From: Methanosarcina sp.
GTDB taxonomy: Archaea > Halobacteriota > Methanosarcinia > Methanosarcinales > Methanosarcinaceae
DNA: 19,122 nt
Direction of reading: 5' to 3'
NCBI GenBank assembly: GCA_013331265.1
Contig: DUGS01000203.1
Span: forward strand, 3,080-22,201
Part shown: piece by piece, positions 6,658 through 13,425 of the stretch
Position numbering within the stretch: the first letter of the stretch is position 1
Layout of the letters: every line of letters begins with the position of its first letter
Notes under the pieces: model-generated
What the model saw: the letters and a program-made list of their open reading frames with translations, nothing else
Told to the model about the DNA's origin: nothing
The model's database searches: none
Position numbers and translations under genes: made by a program

Positions 6658-6793
6658 ACACAATCCCTGTAATAATAAACAAGTTGTTTGTATTACTTTT
6701 TACTACATAAGATTAGCGAATTGTTTCCAATAATTACAATTAACTTAAATAGTATCAATTATTTCTAAAAATTAGATATAATATGTAAAAGTA
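6658..6793 (-). promoter_or_regulatory. Leader and promoter region of the ABC importer operon
   Basis: An AT-rich stretch without genes. On the minus strand, candidate TATA elements are CTATTTAAG (about 6744-6752) and TTATATC (about 6773-6779). The first would place the transcription start near 6720, directly on the 14-bp motif at 6720-6733, which suits repression. No strong ribosome-binding site precedes ATG 6657. Confidence 0.4.
6720..6733. promoter_or_regulatory. 14-bp motif ATTGTTTCCAATAA, copy 2 (candidate operator)
   Basis: It is the exact reverse complement of 2726-2739. The core has the symmetrical form ATTG-N4-CAAT. It lies about 63 nt upstream of the binding-protein start, at the probable transcription start of the importer operon. 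Confidence 0.4.
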
Positions 6794-7435
6794 TAACCTG
6801 CAGGTAATCTCGTCTCTTTAGACCTTGAGGTTAAAAAATTAAGCAGCAAAAAGTGTGTAGAAAATACAGAAATCTTTGAAGCTTTCAAGAAAAGCCAGGA
6901 CAAAATAATGTCCACTGCCCTATCTATGAGGAGCTGCACGGAGACGGAGAAGTTGACAAACTGAAATTCTCAGCATACCTTCAGAAATTTGTTGAGAACC
7001 TTTTCCAGACTTATAGCCTTGGGAATACCGTTGTCATTTTAAATATGGATATGTACGAAAATATTTTTCTTAAGATGGATAATGCCGTCCCACTGGGCAT
7101 AAATTATTAATGAAATTGTTTCAAATTCCCTCAAACATGTATTTTCAGATAGGAAAAAGGGAAATTTAATTTAAGCTCTTCAGTAAAGAGACTGGACATG
7201 TACATCTTTTTGGAGAGGAGCTCACGGAAAAAAATACTGGATATACCCTGATAATCTCAGATGATGAAGTTGGCATTCCCCAAAAATCAATTTTGAAAAT
7301 TCAGACATGCTTGGTCTGCAGCTTATACTTGTAGATCAACTGGACGGCACAATCGAATTAGAAAGTGATAAGGGGACAAAATTTATTATAAAAAACAAGA
7401 GTAAAAAATCAGGCAGTAATAGAAATTTAAAGTAA
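6794..7435 (+). pseudogene. Decayed sensor histidine kinase (DHp and ATPase domains), several frameshifts
   Basis: Five consecutive fragments in shifting frames together read as one Methanosarcina-type histidine kinase C-terminus. About 6797-6920 gives LDLEVKKLSSKKCVENTEIF and the AFKKSQDKIMSTAL dimerisation helix. About 6916-7104 gives YEELHGDGEVDKLKFSAYLQ through to NAVPLGI. 7103-7171 gives IINEIVSNSLKHVF, the ATPase N-box, before TAA. 7176-7331 gives the LFGEEL strand and YTLIISDDEVGIP, the G1 box with its first glycine replaced. 7286-7432 gives MLGLQLI, the G2 box, to QLDGTIELESDKGTKFIIK and a final TAA. At least four frame changes and in-frame stops separate the pieces; the phosphate-accepting region is damaged, and any PAS or sensor half is missing. 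It is therefore inactive, probably an old truncated duplicate. Confidence 0.85.
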
Positions 7436-7446
7436 AATTTAGTAGA

Positions 7447-7485
7447 AACAAAAAAGGCAAGAAAGTAGACCGAATAAAAATTCGG
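7447..7485 (-). terminator. Hairpin plus T-rich run after the aminotransferase gene
   Basis: CCGAAT (7470-7475) pairs with ATTCGG (7480-7485) around AAAA. On the minus strand this stem starts 6 nt after the aminotransferase stop and is followed by a T-rich run that includes TTTTTT at about 7449-7455. It is a good terminator for the minus-strand gene. Confidence 0.55.
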
Positions 7486-7491
7486 CCGGAC

Positions 7492-8673
7492 TCACTGTTT
7501 TAATTTGTCTAGAAAATCTCCCATTCTCTCGATTGCTTTTTTAATATCGTCCAGAGACGCTGCATATGCACAGCGCAGGAAACCTTCGCCTGCTTCCCCA
7601 AATGCATCTCCAGGTATTGTAACAACCTTCTTTTCATTCAGGAGGCGCTCTGCAAAATCAGAAGAGGAAAGTCCCGTATCTCCGATGTAAGGGAAAGCAT
7701 AAAAAGCACCTTTAGGGCTGCAGCATTCAAGCCCGATACTGTTAAAACCCTTCATAATAAAGTGCCTGCGCCTGTCATATTCCCTGACCATCCGCTCCAT
7801 TTCTCCTTTACCATTGCGGAGAGCCTCGATTGCCCCTATCTGAGCAGTGATGGGGGCACAGAGCATGCAATACTGGTGGATCATCATCATAGAATGGATG
7901 ATGTCAGGAGCTCCCATGGCAAAACCTAGCCTTAGACCTGTCATGGCATAGGCTTTGGAAAAGCCGTTCAGCATCACAGTCCTATCCTTCATGCCTTCAA
8001 GCGAAGAGAATGGAACATGAGTACCTTCGTAAGTCAGACACTCATAAACCTCGTCCGAAATCACAAATAAATCATTCTCAACAACAAGGTCCGCAATATC
8101 CTCCATTCCTTCCTGTTGCATAATTGCGCCTGTAGGGTTGTTAGGGAAATTTAGGACGATTGCCTTTGTTTTACTGGTGATTGCAGGCTTAAGAGCTTCT
8201 GCAGTAAGACTGAAATCATCGTCCCTGTGTGTGGAAACAATAACAGGCTTGCCTCCTGCCAGAATTACTGAAGGGACATATGCCACATAGGACGGCTGAA
8301 CTACAATTACCTCATCTCCTGGATTTACCACTGCCCTGATTGCTATATCAAGAGCTTCGCTTACTCCTGTAGTAATCAGGATTTCGGATGCAGGGTCGTA
8401 GTCCAGGCCGTAGCGCTTGTAATAGGTTCTTGTAAGTTCGTCTCTGAGTTCCGGAAGCCCGTAGTTTGAGGTATATGAGGTCTGCCCTTTTTCAAGAGAA
8501 TGAATACACATCTCGCGGATATGCCATGGAGTAATGAAATCAGGCTCCCCTACACCAAGAGAAACTACATCTTCAAGTCCGGAAACAAGATCAAAAAAAC
8601 GGCGTATTCCTGATGGAGGGATACTCTTTACAGCTTCCGCAATGAATTTTGAAGGATCGCATGGAGGTCTCAA
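7492..8673 (-). CDS. PLP-dependent class I/II (fold type I) aminotransferase
   Basis: A 393-residue cytosolic enzyme that transfers amino groups between amino acids and 2-oxo acids. Visible residues are the FPNNPTG motif (Asn178), Asp207 and Tyr210 (ISDEVY) contacting the cofactor, the Schiff-base lysine Lys240 in NGFSKAYAMTGLRLG, Arg248 for the phosphate, and Arg367 (FLRCAY) for the substrate carboxylate. The N-terminus (VKSIPPSGIRRFFDLVSGLE) matches archaeal AspC-like aspartate/aromatic/alanine transaminases; substrate choice cannot be read from the sequence. The only suitable start is TTG 8673, with AGAGG 7 nt upstream. It lies 81 nt after an Lrp-type regulator gene in the same direction, a frequent archaeal pairing, suggesting amino-acid-dependent control. 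Confidence 0.93.
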   Translation of the reverse strand: MRPPCDPSKFIAEAVKSIPPSGIRRFFDLVSGLEDVVSLGVGEPDFITPWHIREMCIHSLEKGQTSYTSNYGLPELRDELTRTYYKRYGLDYDPASEILITTGVSEALDIAIRAVVNPGDEVIVVQPSYVAYVPSVILAGGKPVIVSTHRDDDFSLTAEALKPAITSKTKAIVLNFPNNPTGAIMQQEGMEDIADLVVENDLFVISDEVYECLTYEGTHVPFSSLEGMKDRTVMLNGFSKAYAMTGLRLGFAMGAPDIIHSMMMIHQYCMLCAPITAQIGAIEALRNGKGEMERMVREYDRRRHFIMKGFNSIGLECCSPKGAFYAFPYIGDTGLSSSDFAERLLNEKKVVTIPGDAFGEAGEGFLRCAYAASLDDIKKAIERMGDFLDKLKQ

Positions 8674-8754
8674 GCAAACGCCTCTATAAAAAATTATATG
8701 AGTTAGATAGAATATAAAACGGGATAAGAGGAATAAGGTTTAAGCTGTCCCGCA

Positions 8755-9246
8755 TTAAAACGAGACAGGAAGCCTCTGAATCGACTCCGGTTCGTGAAGG
8801 ATTACCCCGTCTTCTTTATAGGTCTTCAGCACGAAATGAGTGGACGTGCTCTGGACCTGATCAAGGGTGGCGATTTTCTCTGCCACAAAAAAGGCCACAT
8901 CCTTCATTGACTTCCCCCGGACAGTAAGGGAGATGTCATAGTCCCCGGACAGAAGTCTGACAGACCTGACTTCCGGGAACTTATAAATCCTTTCTGCAAT
9001 TACCTGATAGCCCTGATTACGCTCGAGAGTGACCTTCAACTCAATTACTGCGTAAACATAATTTTCCCCAACCAGGTCCCAATCAACTATGGTTTTGTAG
9101 TGCCGGATAACTCCTGTTTCTTCAAGCTTTGCGATCGCCTGGGAAACATCCTGTGCAGACATTCCTGTTAGGGCTGCGATTTCTTCCGGACTTGCTCGAG
9201 CATCATTTTCAAGAATTTCCAATATATGTCGAATCATTTCATCCAT
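8755..9246 (-). CDS. Lrp/AsnC-family transcriptional regulator
   Basis: This 163-residue protein has an N-terminal helix-turn-helix (about 18-50: ASPEEIAALTGMSAQDVSQA, then AIAKLEETGVIRHY). It is followed by a RAM ligand-binding domain (about 62-140) containing VRSVRLLSGDYDISLTVRG, the usual glycine-rich turn where amino acids bind between subunits. It probably regulates the aminotransferase downstream, itself, or both. ATG 9246 is chosen because GGTGG lies 5 nt upstream; the GTG at 9255 is part of that site. The length is normal for the family, and the C-terminal EDGVILHEPESIQRLPVSF tail is slightly extended beyond the core fold, as in several archaeal homologues. Confidence 0.92.
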   Translation of the reverse strand: MDEMIRHILEILENDARASPEEIAALTGMSAQDVSQAIAKLEETGVIRHYKTIVDWDLVGENYVYAVIELKVTLERNQGYQVIAERIYKFPEVRSVRLLSGDYDISLTVRGKSMKDVAFFVAEKIATLDQVQSTSTHFVLKTYKEDGVILHEPESIQRLPVSF

Positions 9247-9316
9247 GTTGACCACCGGTACAAAACTTAGGAAAATTGGTACAGAACCTCAGGTTTGGGG
9301 TCAGGGTTCTCTTCAA

Positions 9317-9694
9317 TTATTCGATTAATACAGCGTTTATAACTCCATCCTGTCCGGGTCTGCTTGTAATTCTGGCAGTGCCCACAGGAGTCTCTATAAC
9401 AGAACCTTTTGTCAGAATATTACGCCTGACATAGTGTTTGTTGGCAGCATTGTCAATTACGTTCTCAATTGTTGCGGTAACTGTCTTTCCGTCTTTAGGG
9501 TTTGTTACATTTGCAATATTAGACTGGAGAAGTCTTACTTTCCTGTTGCCGCCCATGGTGTGAACGTTCTTTCTTTTTACTTCGTTTATGCGGGTTTCCG
9601 CAGATTCGCGGCCCATTTCAAACTTTCGCTTTCCGCGAGCAGTAATAACCTTCCCGCCGGTAGCTTTTCTTTTGGAGTTGCCTTGCCATCTCAT
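9317..9694 (-). CDS. rps8e: 30S ribosomal protein S8e
   Basis: A 125-residue basic protein that matches archaeal S8e throughout. It starts MRWQGNSKRKATGGK, has the KRKFEMGRESAETRI segment and the RKVRLLQSNIANVTNPKDGK core, and ends in the NKHYVRRNILTKGSVIETPV and ARITSRPGQDGVINAVLIE strands. It is a structural component of the small subunit. ATG 9694 has AGG about 8 nt upstream, a weak site; an AT-rich promoter-like region precedes it. It is transcribed in the same direction as the Lrp gene 70 nt downstream, but no functional link is expected. The encoded length is standard for euryarchaea, and nothing looks broken. Confidence 0.97.
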   Translation of the reverse strand: MRWQGNSKRKATGGKVITARGKRKFEMGRESAETRINEVKRKNVHTMGGNRKVRLLQSNIANVTNPKDGKTVTATIENVIDNAANKHYVRRNILTKGSVIETPVGTARITSRPGQDGVINAVLIE

Positions 9695-10281
9695 TATAAA
9701 AACCTCATTATTTTATTGAAATTAAATTCAAGATTTGTATTCAACGTTATTTTTAGTGCTATTCAAGCCGATTTTAACGGAACTTTTAATGGTCCGGATA
9801 GTAAATATCCTGTAATCCTGGTGATCCTTATCTGGTAATCCTTATCAGGGCATAAGCTATACCTGTCAGTAGCTTAATTGCTCTGCTAATATATTAATGT
9901 ATTAACAGGAGTACTTTAACTAGCATATTTGCTATGGACTTAGCAATACGAATAGAATTGTATATGAACTTTGCGATCATCCCGCCAGAAAAATCCTAAC
10001 TTCTAGCCAGATCCTTAATACAGGTAACTGTAGCTGAAAAAGTAACACTTGAAGCCTATAAAGTTATCGGGATAAAAAATGAATTAAAAAATCGTCACAG
10101 AAAAACATATATGTGAAATTAAGTGAACTACCCATCAGCTAAAGACTCAGGGGTTTTACGCTTCTTCATATAAAAAAAAGGAGAGGAGAAAAGCTCCAGG
10201 TACAGACCGGGAAGAAGTCTCAGACAGGTTTATTAAAAAGCCCCTTAGACTCCGGAAAAATGCAATACAGGAGGATAAATA
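9695..10281. other. Long intergenic region, mostly non-coding
   Basis: No gene with a start and ribosome-binding site is visible on either strand until 10282. It includes the S8e promoter side (9695-9770) and a small duplication of ATCCTTATC at 9824 and 9838. A 38-codon open stretch at 10000-10116 lacks any start codon (it reads VTVAEKVTLEAYKVIGIKNE in part) and may be a gene relic. Two plus-strand TATA-like elements precede the next gene: CATATAAAAAAAAG near 10167 and TTTATTAAAAAG near 10229. Confidence 0.5.
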
Positions 10282-10608
10282 ATGGTCACTGAAATTTCAC
10301 TTAACACTATATGCGGTCATACAACAAAAGTCATTGCTACAAAAGAAGGCAAAAACACCCATATACATATCAAAACCACCTGCGAAAAACTCAGGAAATG
10401 GGGCACACAACTCGATATGGGCATGAAGGACATCATGGGCGGTCCCGATACAGTACTTGCCCAGAAAATGGCTGAAGCTCCTCTTACCCCCACATGTCTG
10501 GTCCCGGCTGCGATAATGAATGCCTGCTGGCTCGAAAACGGCATGATCTCTAAAAACCTTGCCAGGGAAATGGGAAAAATGGAAATTATTTTTGACAAAC
10601 TTGAGTGA
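10282..10608 (+). CDS. Conserved small cysteine-containing methanogen protein, unknown function
   Basis: This 108-residue protein is preceded by a strong AGGAGG site 7-8 nt before ATG 10282, so it is surely translated. Cysteines are at 11, 34, 72 and 82, in the contexts NTICGHTT, IKTTCEKLRKW, TPTCLVPAAI and NACWLENG; the pattern CGHTTKV-x(10)-IHIKTTCE could hold a metal ion or small cluster. The rest is mixed alpha/beta with no membrane segment. It resembles short proteins seen repeatedly in methanogen genomes, but no function is known to this annotator and none is proposed. It is monocistronic, with a hairpin at 10689-10709 downstream. Confidence 0.85.
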   Translation: MVTEISLNTICGHTTKVIATKEGKNTHIHIKTTCEKLRKWGTQLDMGMKDIMGGPDTVLAQKMAEAPLTPTCLVPAAIMNACWLENGMISKNLAREMGKMEIIFDKLE

Positions 10609-10688
10609 GGAGATCTCAGTTAAGTCCTTCCGATTTACTTTCTGTATGAGATAAAAGACTGTTTGAAGCAGGAAGTTGAGAAAATAGC

Positions 10689-10709
10689 ACTCTTAAAAAA
10701 ATTAAGAGT
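10689..10709 (+). terminator. Inverted repeat after the 108-aa gene
   Basis: ACTCTTAA (10689-10696) pairs perfectly with TTAAGAGT (10702-10709) around AAAAA. It is 80 nt after the stop codon. Only A-rich sequence follows on the plus strand, so it may be an mRNA end-stabilising stem rather than an intrinsic terminator. Confidence 0.35.
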
Positions 10710-10767
10710 ACTGTGAAAAAATATATTTGAGAATCGGAACTTGAGAATATTTATATTGAAATCGGTT

Positions 10768-10780
10768 GTGTATAATATAG
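10768..10780 (+). promoter_or_regulatory. TATA-like element for the DUF169 gene
   Basis: GTGTATAATATAG matches an archaeal TATA box and would give a leader of roughly 65-70 nt before ATG 10871. A second candidate, TTTATATTG, lies at about 10750-10758. Nothing else stands out in the 262-nt gap between the two genes. Confidence 0.35.
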
Positions 10781-10870
10781 TCAAAACTTTGCACATGCAA
10801 TCATATAAAAGATAGAGATCATATTATTTATCCAAATCAACTAATAGAACTAATACTCAAAGTGATATAT

Positions 10871-11560
10871 ATGGAACTAAAAGATGTCAACAACTATGGA
10901 CAGCAAATGATTGAATGCCTTAAACTAAAAACGTCCCCGGTTGCAGTGAAACTGGTTCCGAAAGGAGAAAAAGTTCCGGAAGGGATCAAAAAAGTAGACG
11001 AGGCTATGAGACACTGCCAGCTCGTAGACAGAGTGAGAAGGACAGGAGAGGAATTTTACGCTCTGGGAGAAGACGAGGTGTGCAAAGGCGGCGCAGGTGC
11101 CATGGGTCTTGGAGCAATGCCTCCCAAGGTCGCCAGTGGAGAATTTTATTATACGAATTTAAAACAGTTCAGCACCCAGGAAGCTGCAAAGCGCACTATT
11201 GATATGGTGCCGAAACTTGCCCCCAACTCTACAGAAGCTATCCTGTATGCACCCCTGGAAAAGACCACTTTCATGCCGGATGTTATACTGGTCATTTGCA
11301 ACCCAAAGCAGATAATGCTACTCACTCAAGCTTATATGTATATTGCAGGAGGCAGAGTTGAAACCGGTTTCGCTGGCAAACAGAGCATCTGTTCCGACGG
11401 CGTGGTGCAAACATATAAAGAAGGCAAAATAGAAGTTACAGTAGGCTGCAGCGGCAGCAGATCTTATACCAAAATATCAGACGACGAAATGATTATGGGC
11501 ATCCCGATTAAGCTTCTTCCCGACGTTGCAGCAGGGCTCAAGGAAATCTGCCCCAAATAA
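10871..11560 (+). CDS. DUF169 family protein
   Basis: A 229-residue protein with the pattern of DUF169 (COG2043) proteins. The N-terminal LKLKTSPVAVKLVP strand is followed by Cys49 in MRHCQLVDRV, Cys71 in EDEVCKGGAGAMGLG, DVILVICNPKQ and YIAGGRVETGFAGKQSIC (Cys174), and TVGCSGSRSY (Cys193). The four conserved cysteines and glycine-rich turns suggest a metal or cluster site, but the biochemical role of the family is unestablished. ATG 10871 is chosen over a GTG at 10862 because GTGAT gives a plausible ribosome-binding site 5 nt upstream. It appears monocistronic and is followed by a perfect 15-bp inverted repeat. Confidence 0.88.
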   Translation: MELKDVNNYGQQMIECLKLKTSPVAVKLVPKGEKVPEGIKKVDEAMRHCQLVDRVRRTGEEFYALGEDEVCKGGAGAMGLGAMPPKVASGEFYYTNLKQFSTQEAAKRTIDMVPKLAPNSTEAILYAPLEKTTFMPDVILVICNPKQIMLLTQAYMYIAGGRVETGFAGKQSICSDGVVQTYKEGKIEVTVGCSGSRSYTKISDDEMIMGIPIKLLPDVAAGLKEICPK

Positions 11561-11633
11561 AGTATACAACCTGCATATTTATTTAAGATATAAATTCCTC
11601 CATGTTCAAGCCCGCTATAGGGATAAATCATAA

Positions 11634-11680
11634 TCAAATATGACATAATAGATATGACCTGTTTGTTATGTCATATTTGA
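11634..11680. repeat. Perfect 15-bp inverted repeat downstream of DUF169
   Basis: TCAAATATGACATAA (11634-11648) is exactly complementary to TTATGTCATATTTGA (11666-11680), with a 17-nt loop that contains a further ATATGAC. It lies 74 nt after the DUF169 stop. It could be a bidirectional terminator between this gene and the opposing flavoprotein gene, or a protein-binding site. Confidence 0.7.
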
Positions 11681-11758
11681 GAACTAGTTTTTCCACTCCT
11701 GATATTCTAATTACAACAAGCCCTAAGCAAGCTCGGATTATACATAACTTATAAATTT

Positions 11759-11834
11759 GTCCTCTTGAGCGAAGCGAAAAGGACACCGCCCTCCCGAGGC
11801 GCAACTCGGGTGACGCAACTCGGGTGACGCAACC
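11759..11834 (+). repeat. Hairpin-rich repeat element, copy A
   Basis: It begins with GTCCTCTTGAGCGAAGCGAA and a closing AAAAGGAC (outer stem GTCCT/AGGAC). Next come a CCCGAG-GCGCAA-CTCGGG hairpin (11793-11810) and a 14-bp tandem repeat CGCAACTCGGGTGA at 11800 and 11814, with a partial third unit. It is far more GC-rich than the surrounding sequence and lies just past the 3' end of the minus-strand flavoprotein gene. Copy B at 12578-12715 has the same order of parts. A TATA-like TTATAAAT just upstream (11749-11756) might drive its transcription. Confidence 0.7.
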
Positions 11835-11851
11835 AGAGCGTGAAAAAATCA

Positions 11852-12403
11852 TTAAATGCGAGCGCCAAAAGCTTGTGCTTTAGTCAACCAATCCCCTTGT
11901 AAAACATCTCCTTTTGCTGTTACACTGGTAGCTATTAAGATACCTCTATCTTTCCATTTCATATAATCTGCCGTGTGCCTGTAAGTATCTATGGCACCAC
12001 TGAAGAATCGTTCTTCATCGCATTCTCCACACATAATCAAAGCAGATTCTTTTATGTTAAGCGGCTTTTTACAGTTACCCGCACAGTAAGCACAAAGTCT
12101 GTCAATTGCAGTCTTTAACTGTGCCGAAATCCCAAAAAAGTATAAAGGAGAAACAAGTACAAGCACATCTACACTTTCGAGCAATGGTTTGATTTCTGCC
12201 ATATCGTCACACTGAACGCAGGCTCCATCCTTTGTCCAGCACATTTCACATGCCGTACATCCACTAATATTGAGTTTTGCCACTTCAATTTTATTTACTA
12301 TATGTCCCTTTTCCTGTGCTCCTTTCATAAAGGCATCTGCCAGCATATCGCTATTTCCGTTCTTTCGAGGACTACCAGTAAGTATCAGTATTTTTTTATT
12401 CAT
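11852..12403 (-). CDS. Flavodoxin-fold NAD(P)H:FMN reductase / iron-sulfur flavoprotein (Isf)-like protein
   Basis: This 183-residue cytosolic protein has the FMN phosphate loop SPRKNGNS (11-18) after the first strand, and SPLYFFGIS as the second flavin loop. The cysteines C49-x2-C52-x2-C55-x6-C62 fit the compact C-x2-C-x2-C-x4-7-C motif that binds a 4Fe-4S cluster in Methanosarcina Isf; a fifth cysteine is at 65. Isf proteins pass electrons between ferredoxin, FMN and peroxide or oxygen, so an oxidative-stress or electron-transfer role is likely; a cluster-free FMN reductase is the alternative. ATG 12403 has GGAGAT about 9 nt upstream. It is flanked on both sides by related GC-rich repeat elements, which may mark an insertion boundary. 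Confidence 0.88.
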   Translation of the reverse strand: MNKKILILTGSPRKNGNSDMLADAFMKGAQEKGHIVNKIEVAKLNISGCTACEMCWTKDGACVQCDDMAEIKPLLESVDVLVLVSPLYFFGISAQLKTAIDRLCAYCAGNCKKPLNIKESALIMCGECDEERFFSGAIDTYRHTADYMKWKDRGILIATSVTAKGDVLQGDWLTKAQAFGARI

Positions 12404-12577
12404 TACATAGCATCTCCAGAAAACTACTTTTATCTTTTTCAGTAATATTACGTATCACCCTACACAGATTGCAAACAACTATTTACATTAATCCTGTTCG
12501 CTAACTAGATAAGAACCACTGATTTGAAAACGAATGATGTAAAAATAATATAGATTTTGAAACTTCACCAGAAATTA
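12404..12577. other. Intergenic region between the flavoprotein gene and repeat copy B
   Basis: Only AT-rich sequence is seen, presumably carrying the minus-strand promoter of the flavoprotein gene. No RNA gene or frame with a ribosome-binding site is evident. Confidence 0.4.
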
Positions 12578-12715
12578 GTCCGCTTGAGCGAGCGCAGCGA
12601 GTGAAACGGACCTCGTGCTGTTGCGATTTCATCGCAACTCCCAGAAAATCTTCGATTTTCTGTGATCCCGAAGCGAAATTCGGGTGGCGCAATTCGGGTG
12701 GCACAACTCGGCGGA
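12578..12715 (+). repeat. Hairpin-rich repeat element, copy B
   Basis: An outer stem GTCCG...CGGAC (12578-12611) encloses CTTGAGCGAGCGCAGCGAGT, related to copy A. Three perfect small-loop hairpins follow: TTGCGAT-TTC-ATCGCAA (12621-12637), CAGAAAATC-TTC-GATTTTCTG (12642-12662) and CCCGAA-GCGAAA-TTCGGG (12667-12684). The end is a 14-bp periodic tail (CGCAATTCGGGTGG, CACAACTCGG) matching the tandem unit of copy A. It stops about 40 nt before the Nob1 start. Long frames that cross it are artefacts of its low stop-codon content. Confidence 0.75.
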
Positions 12716-12753
12716 GAGAGAATTATTATACCAAAAGAGAGAAGAGAAAGGAA

Positions 12754-13260
12754 ATGACCTCTTACATAGCAGACTCAGCAGTCTTTATAATGGGAAACTG
12801 CAGCGTAGACAGTTCGCTGCTTATTACCGTCCCTTCGGTTGTGGACGAGTTAAAAAGCAGGGATTCCATTCTCCGTTTTGACCTTGCAAAAGAGGGAGGG
12901 CTCAGGGTGGAATGGCCGGAACCGGAAATGTTAAAAGAGGTTCGGAAAAAAGCTGAACAGACCCGGGACTCAGAGGAACTTTCAAAAACAGACCTGGAAG
13001 TTCTTGCAAAAGCCCTTGAACACAGGGAAACGGCTGTCCTGCTCACGGACGATTATGCAGTCCAGAATGTCGCCGTTCAGCTCGGGATTCAGGTCAAACC
13101 GATTGCCCAGAAAAAGATAAAGGATATTCTTATCTGGCAAAAGCAGTGTATTGGCTGTAAAAAAACCTTTGAAAAGGGGGATGAATGCCCTATTTGCGGT
13201 TCACCCCTGAAAAAAAAGAGAAAAAAAAGAATTAAAGACAAGAGTTATCAGGAAAGCTGA
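12754..13260 (+). CDS. nob1: rRNA maturation endonuclease Nob1 (PIN domain plus zinc ribbon)
   Basis: This 168-residue protein has the Nob1 layout. A PIN nuclease domain runs from about 3-120, with acidic metal ligands Asp7 (ADSAVF), Glu32 (VVDELKSRD), Asp80 (LSKTDLEVLAKA) and Asp99/100 (LLTDDYAVQN). A zinc ribbon follows with Cys132-x2-Cys135 and Cys145-x2-Cys148, then a lysine-rich tail. In archaea Nob1 cleaves the 3' end of 16S pre-rRNA. The frame stays open upstream to 12601 across the repeat element, but ATG 12754 is chosen because the conserved domain begins at once and AAAGG lies just upstream. A TATTATA element at about 12724-12730 may be its promoter. Confidence 0.93.
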   Translation: MTSYIADSAVFIMGNCSVDSSLLITVPSVVDELKSRDSILRFDLAKEGGLRVEWPEPEMLKEVRKKAEQTRDSEELSKTDLEVLAKALEHRETAVLLTDDYAVQNVAVQLGIQVKPIAQKKIKDILIWQKQCIGCKKTFEKGDECPICGSPLKKKRKKRIKDKSYQES

Positions 13261-13425
13261 AGAAAAAGATATAATGCTTGACAGTCTAATAATGTCTTTA
13301 ACTGAGAAAAGATATACATGAATTAAAAATTTTTCAGGCAGTAATTCCAGGCAGTATTCATTAGAAGAGCTGCAAAATCGGCCGGAAATACCGCCAGATA
13401 AAAAATTTCAGGTGGGAATGGAGGC
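13261..13425 (+). promoter_or_regulatory. Leader and promoter region of gfcR
   Basis: Two TATA-like elements occur, GATATAATG (about 13268-13276) and GATATACATG (about 13311-13320). GGTGGGA (13411-13417) is 8 nt before the gfcR start and is a better-spaced ribosome-binding site than the GGAGG that ends 1 nt before the ATG. Confidence 0.4.

Noticed and set aside
9434..9838. 134-codon plus-strand frame over the S8e gene
   Set aside because: Antisense to a certain ribosomal protein gene, with no start signal.
11759..12715. Insertion sequence with transposase
   Set aside because: The enclosed gene is a flavoprotein and no transposase or clear target-site duplication is visible; only repeats are called.
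12601..12753. 51-codon N-terminal extension of Nob1
   Set aside because: It translates through the hairpin repeat element; the Nob1 domain and a ribosome-binding site begin at ATG 12754.
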